Shown here one piece after another: positions 9,002 through 16,964 of a stretch of DNA of 64,000 nt. The notes beneath the pieces are model-generated. The model worked only from the letters and a program-made list of their open reading frames with translations. It was not told the origin of the DNA and searched no databases. The position numbers and the translations under genes were made by a program. Each line of letters opens with the position of its first letter. The stretch's first letter is position 1. The DNA comes from DUOA01 sp012839095 (GTDB taxonomy: Bacteria; Bacillota; Clostridia; Caldicoprobacterales; DTU083): the NCBI GenBank assembly GCA_050951505.1, contig JBMNJE010000003.1:124001-188000 (forward strand). The letters are read 5' to 3'.

Positions 9002-10327
9002 ATGATTTTCAGATACAGAAGATCTTATTTCAGTGTACTCCTGGCCCTTATTTTGTCTTTTTCAATCCTCTTGTCCTTGCCGGCCTGTGTTCCGCATACC
9101 GGCCAGGACAATAAAGAACCGGCTCCATCTCCATCAGCAGCCCCCCGGGAAACAGAGGAACCGGCAGAGGAGACTTCTGCCCCCGCAGATACCGGTGACA
9201 TGGAGCCTGATCCAAGGCCTGACTCGGAAAGTGAATACAGGGAAATACTGGCTTCCATGACATTGGAGCAGAAAATCGGCCAGTTGCTGCTTGTGGGATA
9301 TTTCAGCGATGAGCAGGCTGAAACCATGATAAGGGATCATAAGGTTGGAGGCATCGTATTATTTCGCAGAAACTTTGATACCTTTGAAGAACTTCATCAG
9401 ATTACAGGCAGGCTAAGGGAGTATAACCAAAAAAGCCCTCTTCCCCTTTGGATTGCACTGGATGAGGAGGGAGGCACGGTGACCCGTCTTCCTTCGGGGA
9501 AAACCCCCATTCCGGATGCAAGAAAGGTGGGCAGCTTTGATGATGTCTCTCTGACCCGGGCAACCGGCTGGGTGATTGGCAGGGAAATGGCTGCAGCAGG
9601 GGCTAATCTGGATTTTGCTCCGGTAGTGGATATTGTGGATAATCCTGACAATGAGTTCATGCTGAAGAGAAGCTATGGAAGTACGGCGGATATGGTTGCC
9701 AGGCACGGCAGAGCTTTTTTTCAGGGGCTGAGGGAATCAGGAGTCCAGGGTTGTGCCAAGCATTTCCCGGGCCATGGGGGCACCGCAGTGGACTCGCATA
9801 AGAATATGCCCGTTATTGATATTTCACTGGAAGAATGGAAGCAGAAGGATGCTGTCCCCTTTATGGCCATGATAGAAGCCGGAATCGATATGATAATGGT
9901 GGGGCATCTGGCATATCCCCAAATAGATCCGTCTGCTCTGCCGGCCAGTATGTCTGTTGTGTTTATGCAGGAACTGCTCAGGGAGCAAATGGGATATAAG
10001 GGATTGATAATAACAGATGATATAGAAATGCTGGGATATCCCCAGGGCGATGACAGGAAAGATGCGGTAGTTGCCTCGTTCCTGGCAGGTGTGGATATTT
10101 TTGCGGTCGGCCATACTCTTAGGGTACAGCTGGATGTATTGGAGGCTTTGAAGGAAGGTGTTGAGACCGGCGTAATATCTGAAAAGCGCATTGATGATTC
10201 CCTGATGCGGGTGATAAAAGCAAAGCAAAGGCTTATGGACATACAGTCATACAGTCTGGAGGAGGCAAGGCAGATATTCGGAAGTGATGAGCATATGGAA
10301 GCAGTCAGGGTACTAATAGAGAACTGA
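9002..10327 (+). CDS. GH3 family beta-N-acetylhexosaminidase lipoprotein (NagZ-like)
   Basis: The ATG at 9002 follows AAAGGAG and begins a lipoprotein signal peptide with lipobox SLPAC (Cys29). A Pro/Glu/Ala-rich linker of ~45 residues leads into the GH3 barrel. Signatures are ALDEEGGTVTRLP, the NagZ-type catalytic loop KHFPGHGGTAVDSH (the Asp-His dyad) and the nucleophile region ITDDIEMLG. Such enzymes remove N-acetylglucosamine from peptidoglycan fragments. An extracellular, lipid-anchored form is common in Gram-positives and fits uptake-linked wall turnover. Confidence 0.9.
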   Translation: MIFRYRRSYFSVLLALILSFSILLSLPACVPHTGQDNKEPAPSPSAAPRETEEPAEETSAPADTGDMEPDPRPDSESEYREILASMTLEQKIGQLLLVGYFSDEQAETMIRDHKVGGIVLFRRNFDTFEELHQITGRLREYNQKSPLPLWIALDEEGGTVTRLPSGKTPIPDARKVGSFDDVSLTRATGWVIGREMAAAGANLDFAPVVDIVDNPDNEFMLKRSYGSTADMVARHGRAFFQGLRESGVQGCAKHFPGHGGTAVDSHKNMPVIDISLEEWKQKDAVPFMAMIEAGIDMIMVGHLAYPQIDPSALPASMSVVFMQELLREQMGYKGLIITDDIEMLGYPQGDDRKDAVVASFLAGVDIFAVGHTLRVQLDVLEALKEGVETGVISEKRIDDSLMRVIKAKQRLMDIQSYSLEEARQIFGSDEHMEAVRVLIEN

Positions 10328-10380
10328 TATATTTTGGGCTTTTGTAAGTGCACATTGAATCATGGTGAGAATATAATATT

Positions 10381-10430
10381 ATTAGATATGCAATGGTATA
10401 TATTAGTAAATATATAAATGCATATCTAAT
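10381..10430. repeat. 11-bp perfect inverted repeat upstream of the CsxC-like gene
   Basis: ATTAGATATGC (10381-10391) and GCATATCTAAT (10420-10430) are perfect complements. The 28-base interior is itself rich in TATATATT/AAATATATA symmetry. It lies 27-76 bases before the start codon, so it may be an operator or a 5' UTR hairpin. Confidence 0.6.
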
Positions 10431-10456
10431 TTCCCATGAAAGGAGCAGACAGTTAT

Positions 10457-11320
10457 ATGCCTTATGTGCGCTACAACAATTCCAAAATAGAGATTATCAA
10501 CTCAGTGGACAAAAAAGCATTTTCAGGTGTCGATAAGGCAGATGGCAAGGCCAGGGTCAGGTCAGCCAGGGTGGATGTAACCAGTCTGGTTACGGACAAC
10601 TGTGAGAATACACCGGTTCCAATATCTGCTTACGGCTCCGGTTCTGTCGCCAGAGTACCGGTTGTACTGGCCCAACTTACCGTGCAGGCTCACGTAAACT
10701 CGGTAGTCACTCTGCCGGAGTATGCCTATGAAATCAAGCGAATCAGAAAGCATCTCAAGATCACTCAGTGCCTGCTGATACAGGATACGAATATACTCTT
10801 TATAAAAGGCTTTATCCGCAAGAATATAGAGTACGCCACCCGTTCAACCTCCAATGCAGAGGGTTTTGCCGGCGATATCAGGCATGCCACGGTTGACATT
10901 CCCTTTAACTGCACCACACCGGTAACCTTTAACGGCCTGGCTCCGGTGCAGCCGGTGCAAAACACCTCCACCGAGTTTCAGTATCTGAAGAGAGAGGAGA
11001 TTCATCATCCTGACTTCTCAGAAAAGGATGAACTTCAATCCGGGGATTTGAGAGAACACAACCAGATATCCACGGAATTCTTTAATGAGCTGCCCTTCTG
11101 CGATCTGATAAGTGCCCGCATAGTAGAATTCGATGAGCAGCTCATGCCGGAACCTCCCAGGGACAAGAATTATGTCACGCCCTTTGAGGAAAAAAGATTC
11201 CACAGAATAGAGGAAAAAATGGTGTTATTTATTACCCTGAGACTGCTGCAAAACCGCCTTGTTGCAGTTCCCGCCGTAGCAGGTGCCGCAGATGATCGGC
11301 CTCGCAGGAGGATCGACTAG
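10457..11320 (+). CDS. CsxC-family (exosporium/spore-surface-like) protein
   Basis: 287 residues from ATG 10457 (AAAGGAG about 11 bases upstream; ATG 10436 lacks a site). The core has VPVVLAQLTVQ, YEIKRIRKHLKITQCLLI, LFIKGFIRKNIEYATR and DIRHATVDIPF. I recognise this pattern from the CsxC family and related SPOCS-containing proteins of clostridial spores. There is no signal peptide or membrane segment, as expected for proteins made in the mother cell. The C-terminal ~100 residues are charged and variable. It supports a spore-forming host. The exact role is unknown. Confidence 0.7.
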   Translation: MPYVRYNNSKIEIINSVDKKAFSGVDKADGKARVRSARVDVTSLVTDNCENTPVPISAYGSGSVARVPVVLAQLTVQAHVNSVVTLPEYAYEIKRIRKHLKITQCLLIQDTNILFIKGFIRKNIEYATRSTSNAEGFAGDIRHATVDIPFNCTTPVTFNGLAPVQPVQNTSTEFQYLKREEIHHPDFSEKDELQSGDLREHNQISTEFFNELPFCDLISARIVEFDEQLMPEPPRDKNYVTPFEEKRFHRIEEKMVLFITLRLLQNRLVAVPAVAGAADDRPRRRID

Positions 11321-11509
11321 GCAATTTGCTTCACTATCACTGCTGGTTGGGACCATTTAAGTAGTGGCCCTTCCGGCTTACTTAAGGAAGATTCCCGGCG
11401 CATGCCCTGTACTTCTGTTTTCTAATCTATAATAGACCGGAATGCATCTGCATATAGATTGTATAAGGTCTCCCAGCCGGAGACCATTTCAAATCAGGGA
11501 TGTGTTCTA

Positions 11510-13048
11510 ATGAAAGTCTTCTTGAAAAGACATGCCAAATTTTTATTAACAGGCATATTGATTATCACCCTGCTGCTGGCCGGCTTATCTTGCACAGGCT
11601 GGCATGAGCTTCTGTCCCGGTTTTATACCCCTTCGCTTCTGGTTCGAGCCGGCAGGGGGCTTAATCAGTATTATATTCAGGCGGAGTTTGATCCTGACGC
11701 AAAAACACTTGAATGTTATCAGAAGACGGAATATATAAATCGGTCAGAAGACCGGCTCACTCATCTTTATTTCCATCTGCACCCCAATGCATATCTTTAT
11801 GAAAATAAGCCTGTATTTGAAAAGCGTAATATGAGCCTGGCATATCCCGGCGGTTTTTCCCCGGGTTCACTGGATATGATTCAAGTCAGGCTGAATGGAA
11901 AGGAAGTCCCCTTTGTCACAGGTGGATACAGCGAAAATATCCTGATGCTGCCCCTTGAGGGCAGCCTGGATCCAGGCGGAAAAACGATTATTGAAATGGA
12001 GTATATAGTAAAAATACCCTATTGCCTGGGCCGGTTCGGGCATGGTGACAAAATGTACAAGCTGGTCAACTGGTACCCTCATGCCTGTGTATATGATCAG
12101 AAGGGATGGAATCTGGATCCCTATTATGCCATAGGAGATCCTTTTTACAGTGATGCTGCCAATTATCATGTTACGATCACTGCACCGGCAGACTTTGTTA
12201 TTGCCGCAACAGGTGAGGTCAGAAGGAAAAAGGGGGATGGTAGTCATGTTACCTGGGAAATTGATGCCCCGGCCGTCCGCGACTTTGCCTGGCTGGCCGG
12301 AAAGGCATATCAGACAGCATCAAGGAAGGTGGGCAGAACAAGGGTTGTTTCCTATTACTTTACACCGGAAGCCGGGCAAAAGGCACTGGACTACGCTGCA
12401 GAAGCCCTTTCATATTTTAATGATGTTTTCGGCGAATATCCTTATCCCAGGTTTTCGGTTGTGGAGGCGGATTTTTTTATCGGAGGCATGGAATATCCCA
12501 ATTTGATTATGATGGACAGCAATTTGTATAAAAAAGAGGAAGGGGATTATCTTGAGCTGGTAACCGTACACGAGACCGCTCATCAATGGTGGTACGGCCT
12601 GGTAGGCAGCGATCAGATCCGGGATGCCTGGATGGATGAAGGATTGACTGAGTATTCAACTGTTCTCTACTATGGCCATCGCTATGGCAGAGAAAAAGAA
12701 GAAGAAGTATATGACAGTCTGATTGGAAAAGGAAAGTACAGATATCTGAAGGTCTATTACGAGGACGGGCAGGTGGATGAAACTATCCATCGCCCTGCCT
12801 ATGAGTTTAGTGACTGGCTGCATTATGATCTTCTGGTTTACGGAAAAGGAGCCATGCTCTTTCACTCACTGCGGGAAGAAATGGGAGATGAGCTGTTTTA
12901 TAAGGCTATAAGGATATATTTTCACAGACACCGGTTTCAAAATGCGGGCAAAATGGACTTAATCAGGGCCTTTAATCAGGTAACGGAACAGGACTGGCAG
13001 CCGCATTTTGATCAATGGCTGTATGATCAGGCAAAAGAATATGAATAA
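11510..13048 (+). CDS. M1 family zinc metallopeptidase, membrane-anchored
   Basis: 512 residues from ATG 11510, preceded by CAGGGA. A TTG at 11459 would only add a tail before a good signal anchor (hydrophobic residues ~12-28 ending in GLSC, possibly a lipobox). The catalytic region has GMEYPN, equivalent to the GAMEN exopeptidase motif, then HETAHQWWYG (HExxH) and DEGLTEYST supplying the third zinc ligand Glu. It probably cleaves peptides at the cell surface. It is shorter than canonical aminopeptidase N and lacks the large C-terminal domain. Confidence 0.85.
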   Translation: MKVFLKRHAKFLLTGILIITLLLAGLSCTGWHELLSRFYTPSLLVRAGRGLNQYYIQAEFDPDAKTLECYQKTEYINRSEDRLTHLYFHLHPNAYLYENKPVFEKRNMSLAYPGGFSPGSLDMIQVRLNGKEVPFVTGGYSENILMLPLEGSLDPGGKTIIEMEYIVKIPYCLGRFGHGDKMYKLVNWYPHACVYDQKGWNLDPYYAIGDPFYSDAANYHVTITAPADFVIAATGEVRRKKGDGSHVTWEIDAPAVRDFAWLAGKAYQTASRKVGRTRVVSYYFTPEAGQKALDYAAEALSYFNDVFGEYPYPRFSVVEADFFIGGMEYPNLIMMDSNLYKKEEGDYLELVTVHETAHQWWYGLVGSDQIRDAWMDEGLTEYSTVLYYGHRYGREKEEEVYDSLIGKGKYRYLKVYYEDGQVDETIHRPAYEFSDWLHYDLLVYGKGAMLFHSLREEMGDELFYKAIRIYFHRHRFQNAGKMDLIRAFNQVTEQDWQPHFDQWLYDQAKEYE

Positions 13049-13216
13049 TTTACCAAAATCGGTAAATATTAAAATAAATTAATTTTTTATTAAAGAAGGA
13101 TTTTTAAATACGACGTCGAATAAATAAAATTGTAACAATTTCGTAATAATTTTAACTGGTACAAGTATAATAGAAGTGAGAAACAAAAGTCAGAGATCAA
13201 AAGGAGTATTAAGGTA

Positions 13217-14881
13217 ATGAGTTTCTTCCGCCGTCCCGACCTGGACAAGTTCTTTAACAAAATTTTAAATTCAGGCTTTTATGCAGCCATACAAACCGTT
13301 TGGAAAAGCAGCATATCGAAAATATCGAATATTGCCCGTTCTATTGTTCATTCTCTCAAAAAATATTCTGTTTGGAAAAAAAGCATATCGAAAGCTTCGG
13401 ATATTGGCCGTTCTGTTGTTAAGCATCCGGTTTGGTCCAGGGTCTTTAGGACAAGCTTTCTCAGTACAGGCATCAGGCAGCTGAGCGTTCTGCTCCTGCT
13501 GGGGCTTTTTCTGACCACGGGCATGATAGGAAATATCGAGGAAGCCACCGCGGAAACGGAAGAAACAATCGCATCCGTTGTCACGGCACACAGAGTGCTC
13601 CTGAACGGAAAGGAAGCAGGACTGGTTTCTGCTCCGGCATCGGCGCTTTGCATAATGGATGAAGTCCTGAAGGATGCAGAAACGCTTTACGGCATAGAGG
13701 TTTCTCTGAAGCACAAGCCTGTCTTCGAAAAGGTCACTGTTTCACCCGAGCAGTTGTCCACCAAGGATGAACTGGAGGAAGCCTTACGGAAATACTCAGA
13801 AATACTTGTAAAGGCATATGCCCTTTATGCTGATGATGAAGAAATAGGGATTTTTAAGACCGAGGAAGATACAGAAAAGCTGCTGGACCAGGTCAAGGCT
13901 CCTTATATGGATGATGCTGTAGATGCTGCTGTAGATGCTGCTGCGGACGATGCAGTCTCGGATGATGCAGGCTCCGTGGAAGAAGTTGGCTTTGAGGAAG
14001 AAATCAGAGTTGATACAGTATATGTACCTTTTGCCGAGATTCAGAGCGTGGAGGCTGTAATGGCCAAAGTACAGGAAGCACAGGAAACGGTGGAGGAATA
14101 CACCATAAAGAAAGGGGATACCTTCTGGTCCATTGCCAAAGCTTACCAGGTAAATTATATGGAGCTTAAGGAAATGAATTCAGACCTGGATCCTGATCGC
14201 CTGCAACTGGGACAAACCATCAGGCTTTCCTATCCGAAGCACCTGCTTAATGTAGTAACCAGCGAGATAGTGGAATATGAAAAATCCATTCCCTATCAAA
14301 CCGAAACCCAGAAGGACAGCTCCATGTATACCTACCAGACCAAGGTTGTAAGGCAGGGCAAGGAAGGCACAGCCATGGTAAAGGCCCGTCTTATAAAGGT
14401 AAACGGAATTCAAAAGGAAAAGGAAGTACTCTCTGAGGAAGTTATTAAGGAACCGGTCAACAAAATTGTAAAGAAGGGAACAAAGGCGGCTCCGGCTTCA
14501 GTATCCAGAGGAAGCGGCAGGCTGACCTGGCCTACAAAAGGCAGGTTGACATCCAGATTTGGAAAGCGCTGGGGCAGGCTTCATAAGGGAATCGATCTTG
14601 CCAATTCCAAGGGAACTCCAATTTATGCAGCCGAATCGGGTAAAGTGATATTCACCGGCAGGCAAGGCGGTTACGGCAACCTGATTCAAATAGACCACGG
14701 CGGCGGTATGGTAACCTATTATGCTCACCTGAGTAAAATAGCTGTTTCCAAAGGGAAATCAGTTTCCAGAGGGCAGTTGATTGGTTATATGGGAAGTACC
14801 GGAAACAGCACAGGTTCCCACCTGCACTTTGAGGTACGCATAAATGGGAATCCCAAGAACCCTCTCAGTTATCTCCCATAA
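13217..14881 (+). CDS. M23 (LytM-type) peptidoglycan endopeptidase with LysM and G5 domains
   Basis: 554 residues. The N-terminus holds a tandem repeat (units starting VWKSSISK and VWKKSISK, 24 and 20 residues) before a membrane anchor (about 90-110). An Asp/Ala low-complexity segment (about 233-250) follows. Then come one LysM (YTIKKGDTFWSIAKAY, about 296-340), a G5-like domain (about 345-425) and the M23 peptidase domain (about 450-550). The peptidase has zinc motifs HKGIDLA and SHLHFEV, so it looks active. It likely cuts peptide cross-links during growth or sporulation. The presence of both LysM and G5 implies tight wall binding. Confidence 0.92.
   Translation: MSFFRRPDLDKFFNKILNSGFYAAIQTVWKSSISKISNIARSIVHSLKKYSVWKKSISKASDIGRSVVKHPVWSRVFRTSFLSTGIRQLSVLLLLGLFLTTGMIGNIEEATAETEETIASVVTAHRVLLNGKEAGLVSAPASALCIMDEVLKDAETLYGIEVSLKHKPVFEKVTVSPEQLSTKDELEEALRKYSEILVKAYALYADDEEIGIFKTEEDTEKLLDQVKAPYMDDAVDAAVDAAADDAVSDDAGSVEEVGFEEEIRVDTVYVPFAEIQSVEAVMAKVQEAQETVEEYTIKKGDTFWSIAKAYQVNYMELKEMNSDLDPDRLQLGQTIRLSYPKHLLNVVTSEIVEYEKSIPYQTETQKDSSMYTYQTKVVRQGKEGTAMVKARLIKVNGIQKEKEVLSEEVIKEPVNKIVKKGTKAAPASVSRGSGRLTWPTKGRLTSRFGKRWGRLHKGIDLANSKGTPIYAAESGKVIFTGRQGGYGNLIQIDHGGGMVTYYAHLSKIAVSKGKSVSRGQLIGYMGSTGNSTGSHLHFEVRINGNPKNPLSYLP
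13298..13432 (+). repeat. Tandem duplication inside the M23 gene
   Basis: A unit beginning GTTTGGAAAA at 13298 recurs at 13370 (72 bases on) and in truncated form at 13430. The copies are similar at DNA level, sharing AGCATATCGAAA and a CCGTTCT-TTGTT block. The repeat adds basic, amphipathic residues before the membrane anchor. Confidence 0.7.
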
Positions 14882-14930
14882 AGCTTTACTATGATAGTTA
14901 CCGCCTTTCTGATAACGGCAGCAATGAAGG

Positions 14931-14961
14931 AAAGAGCCCGCGGCGTCCGCTGCGGGCTTTA
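14931..14961 (+). terminator. Intrinsic terminator after the M23 gene
   Basis: AGCCCGC (14935-14941) pairs with GCGGGCT (14952-14958), flanked by AAAG/TTT. The U-tract is short, so termination may be partial. Confidence 0.6.
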
Positions 14962-14977
14962 CTCATCATGATGAGTG

Positions 14978-15071
14978 TAATGCAAATTTTACATTTGAAT
15001 GCGAAAAATAAGTAGAAAAAGCCGGAATGATATACTTTCTTAATGCAAATGTAAAACAGGCATGTTATAAT
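14978..15071 (+). promoter_or_regulatory. murA promoter region with direct and inverted repeats
   Basis: Extended -10 TGTTATAAT at 15063-15071. TAATGCAAAT occurs twice (14978-14987 and 15041-15050). TTTTACATTTG (14987-14997) and CAAATGTAAAA (15046-15056) form a perfect 11-bp inverted repeat, the second copy sitting over the -35 region. This looks like an operator pair that could loop. Confidence 0.5.
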
Positions 15072-15185
15072 AACCACATAAAAACCTGCAATCTTTATTG
15101 GAATTGCAGCATAAAATGCAAAAAGCATTGGCTGACAAATGAATACAGGAGGTGAAGCCCTTAGTCACCAGGCTGGGGCACGCTT

Positions 15186-16487
15186 TTGGAGAAATTTCAT
15201 ATATCAGGTGGGAAACCGCTTGCCGGAACAGTTCATATAGGAGGGGCAAAAAACGCAGCTGTGGCAATTATGCCTGCTGTTCTTCTGGCAGATGAACCTT
15301 GTACCATCTACAACATACCCTATATAGACGATGTAATCATACTGGCAGACATACTGGAAGAGGTTGGTGCCAAGGTTTCTTTAAACAGCGGAGGCTGTGC
15401 CGTTATTGACGGTTCTTCAGTGACCTGCAATAAGGCACCATATGATATGGCGAAGAGGATGCGGGCCTCCTATTATCTGCTGGGGGTACTGCTCGGAAAA
15501 TTCGGCGAGGCTGAAATCCCCCTGCCCGGAGGCTGTGAAATCGGCGCCCGGCCAATTGACCAGCACATTAAGGGTTTTGAAGCACTTGGTGCTAAGGTGG
15601 ATATTGAGCATGGAGTGGTTAAGGCCAGGGCAGACAGGCTGGTTGGAAACGAGATTTATCTGGACGTTGTCAGCGTTGGCGCTACCATCAATATCATGCT
15701 TGCTGCTGTAAGGGCTGAGGGTTCCACTACCATCGTCAATGCAGCCAAGGAGCCTCATGTGGTGGATGTGGCCAACTTTCTCAATACCATGGGAGCACGT
15801 GTAAAAGGTGCAGGCACCGATACCATCCGGATCAAAGGTGTGGACAGAATGAACGGCTGCGAATACACCATCATTCCCGATCAGATTGAGGCAGGCACCT
15901 TTATGATAGCAGCTGCGGCCACCGGTGGAGACGTTGTAGTCGCCGATGTCATTCCCAAGCATCTGGAATCCACTACTGCCAAACTGCTGGAAATGGGTAT
16001 GGAGGTAATTGAAGGGGACGACTATATCAGGGTTAGAGGAATCAGAAAGCCCAGAAAGGTCAACATAAAAACTCTGCCATACCCCGGATTCCCGACGGAT
16101 CTGCAGCAGCCCATATCAGTTCTGTGCAGCATTGCCAAAGGTACCAGTATCATAACAGAGAGCCTTTTTGACCACCGTTTCCGCCATGTGGAGGAGCTTC
16201 GCAGAATGGGGGCCAATATCAAGGTGGAGGACAGGGTGGCCATCGTTGAGGGAGTAGACGCTCTCACAGGAGCCCTGGTGTCCGCTACGGACCTGAGAGC
16301 AGGAGCGGCGCTTATTATAGCCGGGCTGACTGCACAGGGAGTTACAGAGGTGGAAAATATTCACTATATAGATCGGGGCTACGAAAAAATAGAAAAGAAG
16401 CTGTCAGCAATCGGGGCTGATATAAGGAGATTGAAGGACGGAGAGAATCTTTTGAAGGTTATCTCATCCAATATAGCCGTAAGGTAG
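15186..16487 (+). CDS. murA: UDP-N-acetylglucosamine 1-carboxyvinyltransferase
   Basis: 433 residues; first committed step of peptidoglycan synthesis (enolpyruvyl transfer to UDP-GlcNAc). It starts at TTG 15186 (MEKFHISGGKPLAG), matching the family N-terminus. The initiation site is poor: only GCTGGGG nearby, with the strong AGGAGG at 15147 about 30 bases too far upstream. KNAAVAIMPA holds the catalytic Lys. PGGCEIGARPIDQH holds the active Cys at about 117, so fosfomycin sensitivity is predicted. Clostridia often carry two paralogues; which one this is cannot be decided here. Confidence 0.95.
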   Translation: MEKFHISGGKPLAGTVHIGGAKNAAVAIMPAVLLADEPCTIYNIPYIDDVIILADILEEVGAKVSLNSGGCAVIDGSSVTCNKAPYDMAKRMRASYYLLGVLLGKFGEAEIPLPGGCEIGARPIDQHIKGFEALGAKVDIEHGVVKARADRLVGNEIYLDVVSVGATINIMLAAVRAEGSTTIVNAAKEPHVVDVANFLNTMGARVKGAGTDTIRIKGVDRMNGCEYTIIPDQIEAGTFMIAAAATGGDVVVADVIPKHLESTTAKLLEMGMEVIEGDDYIRVRGIRKPRKVNIKTLPYPGFPTDLQQPISVLCSIAKGTSIITESLFDHRFRHVEELRRMGANIKVEDRVAIVEGVDALTGALVSATDLRAGAALIIAGLTAQGVTEVENIHYIDRGYEKIEKKLSAIGADIRRLKDGENLLKVISSNIAVR

Positions 16488-16502
16488 AATGAGTTCTTAG
16501 AC

Positions 16503-16544
16503 TGGCATTGGTCATGCAATCGGTTATGCAATGGTTTTTTATTC
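16503..16544 (+). terminator. Weak terminator after murA
   Basis: CATTG (16506-16510) with CAATG (16529-16533) plus an inner CAT/ATG pairing, followed by GTTTTTTATT. Confidence 0.4.
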
Positions 16545-16625
16545 ATTATTTTGTGGTTAAAGGAAGCTTAAGACAGCCATTGGATTGACAACATAATACG
16601 TAAAACAGGAGAAAAGGAGAAAGAA

Positions 16626-16652
16626 ATGAGGATTTGTTTCTTAGCCGGATAA
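16626..16652 (+). CDS. 8-residue leader peptide upstream of the ABC-F gene
   Basis: ATG 16626 to TAA 16652 encodes MRICFLAG. It is preceded by AGGAGAAAAGGAGAAAGAA, a strong initiation signal. It ends about 54 bases before a terminator hairpin. Short leader peptides of this kind control several antibiotic-inducible ABC-F and erm genes by ribosome stalling; the role here is inferred from layout. Confidence 0.6.
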   Translation: MRICFLAG

Positions 16653-16705
16653 TCAAAATATCTGATTGATGCATGTGCAGTGGGCAAGCAGACTGCGGTG
16701 CGCTT

Positions 16706-16750
16706 AAGGCATACATAATGTATTGTATGTCTTTGTTGCGGTGCTTTTTT
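16706..16750 (+). terminator. Attenuator terminator in the ABC-F leader
   Basis: AAGGCATACA (16706-16715) and TGTATGTCTT (16724-16733) form a 10-bp stem with one G-U pair, followed by TTTTTT at 16745-16750. It sits between the leader peptide and the ABC-F start. Confidence 0.7.
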
Positions 16751-16831
16751 ATTATGCGTCAATCACCAGCTAAGGGACAATTGTCATACAGTATCTAATT
16801 TTCTTCATCTGCTTTTTTATTCCTTTGAGAC

Positions 16832-16876
16832 AGAACTGTTATTGGACATTTGTTCATTAGCAGTTCTTTTGTTTTG
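16832..16876 (+). terminator. Second candidate terminator in the ABC-F leader
   Basis: AGAACTG (16832-16838) pairs with CAGTTCT (16861-16867), followed by TTTGTTTT. The loop is large (22 bases), so it is less certain than the upstream hairpin. Confidence 0.4.
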
Positions 16877-16964
16877 CAAAAACAGCTCCCGCAGAACCTG
16901 ACGCTGAAGCAAGCAGTGCTGACAAAAGCGGGGTGCTGAATTGCCATGAAGGAGTGATCTTTAT

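Noticed and set aside
15417..15962. Antisense frame inside murA
   Set aside because: Shadow of the conserved murA coding sequence; no start signal.
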